Below, in pieces: positions 55,966 through 64,000 of a stretch of 64,000 nucleotides of DNA. The position numbers and the translations under genes are program-made. Positions within the stretch are counted from its first letter, which is position 1; each line of letters starts with the position of its first letter. The notes beneath the pieces are model-generated. The model was not told where the DNA came from. It did no database searches and was given only the letters and a program-made list of their open reading frames with translations. Origin of the DNA: Lamellibrachia columna (taxonomy: Eukaryota > Annelida > Polychaeta > Sabellida > Siboglinidae); NCBI GenBank assembly GCA_963662155.1, contig OY759269.1, forward strand, positions 15,968,763 through 16,032,762, written 5' to 3'.

Positions 55966-56405
55966 CTCGCTACATTCAGTCCTCTGATACTTTACCAAAG
56001 GACACTTTTGCGGTGTGAATCGTTCCAGACGGTGGACGAGTAGCACCAATAATCGGACAAGGCTGTAGGCCGCGTCCGATTGTTGGCGCTACTCCGCCAG
56101 ATGTTGAGAATGATTCGCTGGGCGATTCACTCCGCAAATATGCCATTTAAAATTTATTTCAAACGCCTTTTGACATTCAATTACAAGTTGGGAATTCTGT
56201 TCAATGTCATTACAGTCGGTTGTCATTAGGTTTTAAACAATAACATTTCCGTTTGTTGTTTTATCCGCGATGCCTTAAACAATGGTTTTGTTATGATATA
56301 ACGTGCGCAGCGGAGATCGGCAATGAGGAACCGTAAGATCAGGTTGGGGATCTTTAAACTGGTGTGGAAGAAAGTGGATAAAATTTACCGACAATAAGTT
56401 TTAAA

Positions 56406-57169
56406 CATCTATAGTTTACTTATTCGGCACAGAAAACATGGATGCACGTGAATCCAGCGGATACTGCCCATCAGTGGATTGTGGTGTGCGCATGCGACAG
56501 GTGTCTTTGTGTATTTTGCTTATAGCTATGTTTAACGAATGTAACACAAGTGTTAGAGACTTTTAGTAATCGAAACTTACAAACGTGTAATAGTGTAATC
56601 ATCACAATACGTTTATATAAATACATTTGCGAGTAATCATTCCATAGTTATGTTTTACTAAATTAGTTTGCTTAACAACCAGCCCAAAGTTTCGAAACAA
56701 GATGGCAGATTCGTAAACAATAAACATAAAGCGCGCGAAACCCAAACCACTACCAAAACAACTCAACAAATCAGATTCTCTCAAATTAAACGTACATTAC
56801 TTGTCGTCATCACGAATAAAATATACATTAATTATTATGTCCTAAATATAAGCTGTCAGCAACCATCCATATGTCAACAGTAAACACAATATACAATAAA
56901 CTGTCTACTAACAGGCCTTTCATCAAAACGTTCTTTACCCAGTGTTGCCCTGGGGCCCAACCAGTATGAGGAGAAATAATATTCAGTTGTCGGCTAGTGT
57001 GCTGCGAAAAGAACGGGGCTCATCGGATAATATCTGACAGTGCTAGATGTCAGGACGCTTGACGGGCCTTGTCGGCTAGTGTGCTGCAGACTCCGACAAA
57101 TTGTCGGGGCTCGCGCAATTAGCGACCAATAGGAGGCCTGACTGCACTCACGCGCCAACCGTCATTTAA
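56406..57169. other. Non-coding stretch before the MADF exon
   Basis: No gene seen. The phrase TTGTCGGCTAGTGTGCTGC occurs twice (near 56987 and 57068), suggesting the left end of a DNA transposon with repeated terminal words. Confidence 0.45.
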
Positions 57170-57200
57170 AAAATGGCAGCCCCCCAGTGCGGCGGCCACG

Positions 57201-57431
57201 ATGTCAAGCGAAATGTTGAAGTCCGAGGAGTGGACTATAGGAAAAGAAGATTTGTTAGACATTGCATGGGAATCCCATCGATGCCTTTACGATGTGACAT
57301 CTGATTACAGCAACAGAGTCGTGAAAACGAGAGCCTGGCAGGACATTTCTGCTGGTATGATTGTTATTATTAGCATCACTGACAACAGCGCGCTGATCTG
57401 TGTCTTCGTACGTGCAAATTCAATTAATTGA
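57201..57431 (+). CDS. MADF-domain exon
   Basis: The start MSSEMLKSEEW, then LLDIAWESHRCLYDVTSDY and RVVKTRAWQDIS, is the first two-thirds of a MADF (Myb/SANT-like) DNA-binding domain. After AWQDIS the reading loses similarity near 57355 (a donor-like GGTATG at 57354), so this is probably a first exon. MADF proteins occur as partners of Harbinger-type transposases and as host regulators. The GC-rich upstream words favour a transposon. Confidence 0.6.
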   Translation: MSSEMLKSEEWTIGKEDLLDIAWESHRCLYDVTSDYSNRVVKTRAWQDISAGMIVIISITDNSALICVFVRANSIN

Positions 57432-57449
57432 CTTCTAAAATATATTAAC

Positions 57450-57450
<1 letters not shown>

Positions 57451-57530
<80 letters not shown>

Positions 57531-57540
57531 GTGTGTGTGT
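57451..57540. repeat. (TA)n-(TG)n compound microsatellite
   Basis: About 30 bp of TA, then TG and GC-rich dinucleotides to about 57540. Confidence 0.9.
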
Positions 57541-57559
57541 ATAATTAATATACTTTACT

Positions 57560-57632
57560 TTAGTTGGGGCGCTTTGAACAGTCCCGAGGACTGGATACCG
57601 CGCTATATAAACACGTACCGTTACCGTTAGAT
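57560..57632 (+). mobile_element. SINE tail fragment
   Basis: GCTTTGAACAGTCCCGAGGACTGGATA matches the tail of the tRNA-derived SINEs elsewhere in the window. The head is absent. Confidence 0.5.
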
Positions 57633-58939
57633 ACTTCCACCTATGTGGCCCATGAGTAAAGCGTTTCCATGTTGCTTTGATGGAGGTATTGTTCCACAAT
57701 CTCACGAACATTTGCGTGCTCTTCGTGATCACCAGTGATGATATGACTGACAGTTCTGAAGAAACAGTTGCCATCACATCGCATCGCATACATGTGGTTT
57801 TTGGTGGGTTGTGCTCGATGGTGACAGCCCGAGGTTGCTGAGAGTGGACATTGCCATGTTTGCGCTTTTGTTTAATTTTTTTCCTGCTGCCACTCAGTTT
57901 GTAGTCCACGGGCTCGGCATGTTTCAAGAAGCCAGTTTTCTCAAGATTCTCATCTTCAAGATTTTTATCACCCATGTTAGAGGTTGCAGATAATTCAGGT
58001 CGACGATGCAGCTTCACTGGTGCGTTACCTTGTGCATACCTCACCTCACTGTCGCATTCAGACAACTGATGCTTCCTGCAGACGTACGGCTTCATTTGTC
58101 TGGTGTTTACTTTGCGTTTTACACCAATTAGTGGCAGTTCCCCTTTTTTCCAAGATGCGCGATAGTCCAAGGGCCATTCCAACGCACCTCCAATTTCCCG
58201 AAGTGGCGAGTTTCACGTCTGTAGTTTTTTTTTTTATAAAACTGAACCACCAACATTGTAGAGTGAGTTGCAAGTTTACGGTCGTGCTGTCTTTTCTGTT
58301 TTGTTTGAGCCTCGTTAAGGGACTTTTACAGTGTACAAAAATAAAACTATGCGAATGTTGACATCATTTCCATCTTCACCATTCCCCAAAGAACTCTCCG
58401 CGCCGGGGGTAAGTCGAGGGAAGCCTAGTATTTCGATGATACAGCAGTATAAACGGCGAGCACTTTGTGGAGGCTTGGAATGAGGTGCAACATGCGAATA
58501 ACGCCTCTTTAAGGAACTTGTCCCTCTTGACAAGAGTATTGCACAACGTTTGGTTATGCCGTTCAATCAGACCATTGCTTTTGGGGTGGGACGGGCTACA
58601 AACCCGGCGGTCGAGGCTTGAATTGAAGACGTGGTTACAGTTCAGAATCTCTGCCATTGCGCTGCGTGAATATTAAGTGTAATTAAGAACGAATACTTAT
58701 GCAAATTTCGGAGGAAATTGTAGACAAGACGATGATGATGTCCATGGCATGTCGTGTCAGTGCCAGTGGCATAATCTCAGTCCGTTGACGTCTCCTTGCA
58801 ATCTATCTAGCCACTTCGAGTCCACCATCTTTCAAATGTTTGTCTATCCCATTGTTTTACCTCTTCGGTTTTTGTCTGGTAGTTCTCCTTCTATGCTGCT
58901 AAGTACAAGTAGCAAATGTGTTACGACACGGCTACTGAG

Positions 58940-59158
58940 TTACCTAGTGATCAATACATCGTAACTCATACCCGCTTCTACCTTTCGTTTCAACGTGCCA
59001 ATCACCAAATGGCTTGGTTTCACTCCGTTTAATAAGCCTAGGTTCGTCGGAAAAGAAGATGCGATGGCGAAATAGCTTAACTGCGCCATCTTATTGAACT
59101 TGTTTGAAGCCCTCCAAGTGCCGTTGCTACCCCGTGACAGAGGATGCCACGTAATCAC
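58940..59158 (-). pseudogene. Tc1/mariner-like transposase trace
   Basis: One minus-strand frame has ending/linker-type text, and the plus-strand complement gives no better match. A second minus-strand reading contains FRHRIFFSDEPRL, resembling the LFSDEsrF motif with the second catalytic Asp of Tc1/mariner enzymes. The element ends were not found. Low confidence. Confidence 0.35.
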
Positions 59159-60786
59159 TGCCCGTCCTTTTCTACTGGCCTTTTTCTTATTCTCATAATC
59201 TGCCTAGCCTCAATATGCGAACACAAAGATAAAAAAAAAAAAAACATGGCGTGATTCCAGAATATTACCTACATAACGAACGGGGGTAGGCATCATATGG
59301 GGTACTTATTGGATGTGACAAGGGCCCATCTGAACTAAGTCAAAGAAATGTATTTAAGGTACTCATGGTTGCCAGTAGCAGCAATCCATGGATGTCGCTG
59401 CCTTCTGCCCAAACATCCATATCAATGTTCATGATAAAAATGCTTATATTTGTCATTGCTGTTTGTATGAGTTCTCTTTCTGGTGAGCTTTGCCAGGTTA
59501 TTCATGCCAGTGTGTCAACGGTTCAATATGTCATGTCACGATATCATTCAATGGAAATTAAAACATTTAGCATTGAACGCTGGGGAACTGTGTCAGGTAT
59601 AAATAAATTGAAACTTTGTTTTTTAACCATTGTTCTTTTCTACTGCTTTCTGTACGTTGCACATCTATGCCAAATACCGGATTTTGTCAGTCCCAGAGAC
59701 AATTTGTACATTTTTGTTAATGTGAAGGGGTTTGGTCCGAAAGGGGTTTTGTCCGTATTTTTTTTAAGTAAAGGGGTTATGTTAGGTTATCATAAAAACA
59801 TCTTCCCAATTTACCTGTTCATCTGCCTGTGATCACATTTTTAAACTTAAGGAAATATTGCATAAATACAACTTAGCTAGGTGAAAACTTCCAACAAAGC
59901 GACACCGAGACCATTTGCCTTGTCATTGACTTTGAAGTGGTGTTTCTCTACTGGCACTAAGGCACTACGGCACTGGTAAAGCAGTAAAAGAATATATGAT
60001 GTGATACACTCCAAACAGCCCTTTTTCAGTGCTAAGACCGGATTTATATCTCACAGATTTGGCTGAGTATGCGATATGGGAACATAGTCGAATGCAAATG
60101 TTACGCACTCTCAGAACAAGACAGGTTATACGGAGTCTGTATAACCTGTACTTGTGAGAATGACATCAAAGTCGAGTGAACATATTGCCCATACTTTGAC
60201 ATGGCCGTAGGTGGATTAAAACTCCAGTCCTCTCGATTGTGAGTCCGATGTTTTAACCGCCGTGCTACTGCGCTCCTGTTATTATGATTATGTTTATATA
60301 ATGTTCACCATACTGCACAATTATTTATTAGTAATTAATGAGTCTGACAAAAAATTGTCGGCTTATTTTTTCTTCAACATTTAAGTACCAATACTAAGAA
60401 TGTTCGTGAAAGTAGTTTGAATGAATCTGGGTCTGGTCTGGTTATAAACTAGTGTGGTTAAATAATGATAATAATAGACTAATAATATTACGTTTGGCTA
60501 GGCCAGTTCATTTGTAAGACCCCATAGCTGTAACATGTAACATACTGTAACAGAATCGATGTGAACTAGTTAATTTTATTATATTTTGCACTCAATGAGG
60601 GCATGTCAACCATGTATATAAACAATATAGTCAAATGTATTAACATGTTTAGAACCCCATATGCACGAGACGAATGCTGGGTAAGATGACATTCACTTCA
60701 TCTCTTGACTAGGACGGTCATATGGAACCTTTCCCACAGTCTTCACCGGCGTGGTCTGTCTTCATGGTGTACGTAGCAGGTATACT
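59159..60786. other. Non-coding stretch
   Basis: No supported gene. An open frame at 59365-59832 has no recognisable motif. A degraded minus-strand SINE (box-like TCCAGTCCTCTCGATTGTGAG and CCGCCGTGCTACTGCGC) lies near 60195-60285. Confidence 0.4.
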
Positions 60787-60886
60787 GACAACCCCCCCTG
60801 GACACAACCCCCCCCGGATTAAAGCCCCCGGACATAATCCCCACTTAAATGGCAACTAGGACAAAATCCCCCTCCTCACATAACTT

Positions 60887-60994
<108 letters not shown>

Positions 60995-61002
60995 TGTATA
61001 TA

Positions 61003-61142
61003 TTTTAGTAACTCTTTGTGATACGAACATTTCGTAAGGAGCTGAAGCAGTCTGTTCGTAAAGTTTCTTTTCCTGCTGAGCATAAATGACCCCGTATCAA
61101 GATCTCGACCATTTCCTATATTCCAAAGCATTGTTGTTGTTT
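61003..61142. repeat. 140-bp direct duplicate, copy 1 (copy 2 at 63640-63779)
   Basis: TTAGTAACTCTTTGTGATAC to GCATTGTTGTTGTT is repeated almost without change 2.6 kb downstream. One copy is inside the inverted-repeat element and one is outside. Confidence 0.92.
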
Positions 61143-61382
61143 ATTCCGAAGCGATTTAATTTAGTGTTTGGAAAAAGAGTCTAAGATGCGCTAATTTAGA
61201 CAAATAATATGACAATAATAGGAATATATGCACTCTACAAATGTGTTGCCACTAACACGAAACTTCATTGTCAGTTTCTAAACAACACGTTCAACTGTAA
61301 TGATATTATCTGTGGAAGTAAGCAATTGGTTGACCCGGTGACTGGTGCAAGGTGCATCCATTTCTTGGTTACCGACCAACAT

Positions 61383-61574
61383 CTACACAATGACGGTGTC
61401 TGCGTCTTCTACGCCAACCTCCTCGATGATAATACGGACGGTTGCCACCCACCCAGTGTAGCTGTCACCGACATTGTAGTCTTTCTGGTCCCACCCCACT
61501 CCATCCACAATATCGCCCACGTTCCAGGCGACGTACACATCGCCGGCAGCTATGCCTCGGCAGTAGCCCTCCAC
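61383..61574 (-). CDS. Unidentified exon-like frame
   Basis: The frame follows a good acceptor (GTTTATTTGTTTCAG on the minus strand, ending at 61576). It reads GIAAGDVYVAWNVGDIVDGV and GWVATVRIIIEEVGVEDADT, a Gly/Trp-rich pattern that suggests a small beta domain. It ends at TAG 61383-61385. No family is assigned; it could be a captured exon. Confidence 0.3.
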   Translation of the reverse strand: MEGYCRGIAAGDVYVAWNVGDIVDGVGWDQKDYNVGDSYTGWVATVRIIIEEVGVEDADTVIV

Positions 61575-61996
61575 TGAAACAAATAAACATTTTCGTTGTA
61601 GCGAGACTACAGTGCGATGTGTGTGTTGTAGTTACCCATCACAGCATTTTCTGTACATGCATTATCTGTACATGCATTATATGTGCGGATCAAGAAAAGA
61701 AAAGCGGGAATTACATCAAACTATTGAAGAAACGGTACAAGCGAGAGACATAGTCTGCAGGTTTCGCAAGCTGGCAGTCACGACTGCGAGAATCAACATT
61801 GAATCAGACACTTCTATCACTACTACCACTACCACCACCACTACCACGACAGCTGCCACCACCACCACTACCACCACCATATAATATAAATACTACTACT
61901 ACTAATAATAATATTAATAACAGTATTAATAATAATAATAAAAGGATACACTAAGCATTTTTAGTGGTCTGAATGTTGTAAATGAAGCAGATTAAA

Positions 61997-61999
<3 letters not shown>

Positions 62000-62054
<55 letters not shown>
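62000..62054. repeat. (TA)n microsatellite
   Basis: About 55 bp of TA. Confidence 0.95.
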
Positions 62055-62057
<3 letters not shown>

Positions 62058-62590
62058 ATGTGTGGCAATGGCATCACACTCCAACCGAACACTGTTCTTC
62101 TTCTGTCAATTTCTAAGCTTTTCTTGGTGTAAGTGTACTCATTATAGTACAACTTATGCCACCTTTTGTATTCTTTTTGACCTCCATGTCATTGACTCAA
62201 CGCATTTGACATTTGTGTAGAGTATGTACTGCTCTGTACACATAACCGAAACCTTGCAATTACTGCCAAGGTTCCTGAAGCCACGTAGACAGACAGTGTG
62301 GAGCCAGGCCCAGGACAGTAACTTGGTTACGGGGAATAGTGCTGATTTTGAGAAAACACAATTTTTATTGGCTCTTTGTTTCCTAATCTTAACTGAGGTC
62401 TAAACAAAATTATAGAGCAATACCAAGGTACATAATAAATTAAACAATAACATATAATTTTTTTAGAAAGAACACTATAAAAGCACGATAAAAATAAATA
62501 TAAAAACGTGCATGAAGATATTTGGGTGAGGGTGATTTTGTCCTAGCTGCCATTTAGGTGGGAGATTGTGTCCGGGAGGGGGGGGTTGTC

Positions 62591-63639
62591 TTATATTCAT
62601 GTAGCTGGGTTGGTAGGCTTAGATTGACGTTGTCCAGAGAGTTTTTTCCTCTGGCGGTCCCTTCTCTTGCCCTCTGTGGATGTTTGTTAGACGATGTTGG
62701 GCCGAGTGTTGTGGCCAAACCAGGAGAGCTTGTGTCGTTTCACCTTTGACAAAATTGTCTCTTGCTTTCCGGCATCCGATTGCCTCACATACCCTGTATT
62801 AGTCAGCTTTGTGTTCGGTGTAAGATGTGAAGAGTAGTCTTCTCAAGTATTTAATTTCAAATGCCTGTGTTTGTCTCTCTGTTCCTTCTGTCTAAGTCTA
62901 ACTCTCGCATCAATAGAGGATCATCGATTCTAGCGACATTGCAAAGCCTAAATCATGACGTATGTAGCCAGCCAGACATATGAGGCCAAAGGCCATATAG
63001 CCAGCAGTCTACTGAATGATTGTAAATTAGTAATAAAATATATTTAAATAGATGCAGATGCACTTGTAGGAGAGCACTTGACAGAGAACGTATTCTGAAG
63101 TGCTGTGACTAGTTAATCTTGCATAATTATGCAATGTTAAGGTAATTATTCAACTGTTATACGAACAGACAAGTTCCCTTATTTTTGTCCTAAAGTGAGC
63201 ACAGCTGCAGATGTAGGTTCAACACAGCCAAACACCCAAGAAGTTGGCCAGAAGTGCATTAACATTGGCACCAAGTCTTGTACACTGTGATGTCAAGTGT
63301 GCAACACATTGCTGAATTCTGTTAGTTATACGGTGCCTCTCTCCTGTTTTAGAAACTGATCACTAATCCATATGTGGAAGACAAAGTTTATTATTAAAGC
63401 AAATCAAACACGTGCAACAAAAATATACAGACACAACATAATGTAACCAATTAACTGTTATTCATGATTGATGCAATTTTCCCAACAAGAAGTTGAAGGG
63501 TATATTTACAGCATCGAAATCTTCGTGGACATGATGTCAGATTCGCAAAATAATTCAATAATAGTATGAGTTTACATACAATTTTACTAATTATTCAGCG
63601 TTGTTCTTGATGCCATTATTAAACTTCTATTCTTAAATA
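62591..63639. other. Non-coding stretch, no gene seen
   Basis: No supported coding region or element end. Confidence 0.4.
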
Positions 63640-63779
63640 TTTTAGTAACTCTTTGTGATACGAACATTTCGTAAGGAGCTGAAGCAGTCTGTTCGTAAAG
63701 TTTCTTTTCCTGCTGAGCATAAATGACCCCGTATCAAGATCTCGACCATTTCCTATATTCCAAAGCATTGTTGTTGTTA
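63640..63779. repeat. 140-bp direct duplicate, copy 2
   Basis: Near-identical to 61003-61142. Confidence 0.92.
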
Positions 63780-64000
63780 TCATTAAACATAATATATACG
63801 TAAATACAATGTGTTCTGATGGTGTATTATATCCTACTCAGCAAACTGTCAAATATTTGCTGGTGTAAAGTCATAAAGTGTCAAAGTGTATACATTGGGC
63901 CTACATGCGTAGCTGAGATAATGATTTGGTTGGTATGTAGCTTTGAACATATGATTTTGCGCTACATTGTAATCAAGTCGTACCTGGAGTAGCGTACGTC

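Larger units (their letters stand above)
54555..56405. repeat. Dispersed duplicated segment, copy 2
   Basis: Same orientation and order as 32955-34370, but longer because of TA tracts and an inverted duplication. The exon-like frame of copy 1 has two in-frame TAA codons here. The copies bracket Polinton 1 and the fold-back element. Confidence 0.85.
57445..58660 (-). pseudogene. Gypsy/Ginger-type integrase C-terminal pseudogene
   Basis: On the minus strand, 58657-58376 has HPKSNGLIERHNQTLCNTLV, the third catalytic Glu region of a retroviral-type integrase, followed by FILLYHRNTRLP. After frame changes near 58375 and 58180-58270, the chain continues with WRCVGMALGLSRILEKRG and VKRKVNTRQMKPYV, the C-terminal beta domain. 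The first two catalytic Asp are absent. It is a decayed remnant, a class of its own relative to the Polinton integrase. Confidence 0.7.

Overview
The window is metazoan nuclear DNA made almost entirely of mobile elements, their fossils and simple repeats. Spliced transposon genes, tRNA-derived SINEs, several LINE fragments, a hAT element, an ISL2EU-type transposon and Polintons together suggest an aquatic invertebrate (mollusc, brachiopod, lancelet or similar). I cannot resolve the species, and I see no convincing intact host gene. The SINEs, LINEs and transposon ends were recognised from motifs and repeat structure, not by database search.

Left part (1-22 kb). A decayed LINE opens the window. 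A non-autonomous hAT element (3331-4736) has a perfect 8-bp target duplication. Its right end and flank are carried in a threefold tandem array of about 1.49 kb (4571-9060) that contains a RecQ-like helicase fragment. A 955-bp MITE-like element abuts a 5.06-kb ISL2EU-type transposon (10752-15815). That transposon has an AT target duplication and two convergent genes, a SWIM-YqaJ-PHD nuclease and a THAP/DDE transposase. Between the two stop codons lies an inverted repeat whose arms each carry a complete type III hammerhead ribozyme motif, one per strand. More RecQ fragments, a 2.5-kb long-TIR element and a 41-bp minisatellite follow.

Middle (22-36.7 kb). The accessory end of a second, diverged Polinton survives at about 22.2-26.65 kb (Polinton 2). 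It keeps the zinc-finger head of a polymerase gene, an RPA-like single-strand-binding (SSB) gene with extensions, and a NADAR-domain gene. Next come LINE fragments, SINEs, microsatellites and a fold-back element.

Polinton 1 (36745-53410, 16.7 kb, 82-bp TIRs) has the virion and replication set on the minus strand: adenain-like protease, major capsid protein, pX-like core protein, penton-like minor capsid protein, membrane protein, chromodomain integrase, two conserved unknown proteins, FtsK/HerA-type ATPase and protein-primed DNA polymerase B. The polymerase has an N-terminal C2H2 zinc-finger block and is broken by one frameshift and two in-frame TGA codons. Beyond it is an accessory block that is collinear with Polinton 2: a spacer, then the RPA-like SSB gene with its extensions.

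Right part (53.4-64 kb). Minisatellites, a diverged copy of a segment also found left of Polinton 1, a SINE, a MADF-domain exon, a decayed Gypsy/Ginger-type integrase, a Tc1/mariner trace and an inverted-repeat element. The points most worth following are the hammerhead pair inside a DNA transposon and the SSB plus NADAR accessory genes of the Polintons.
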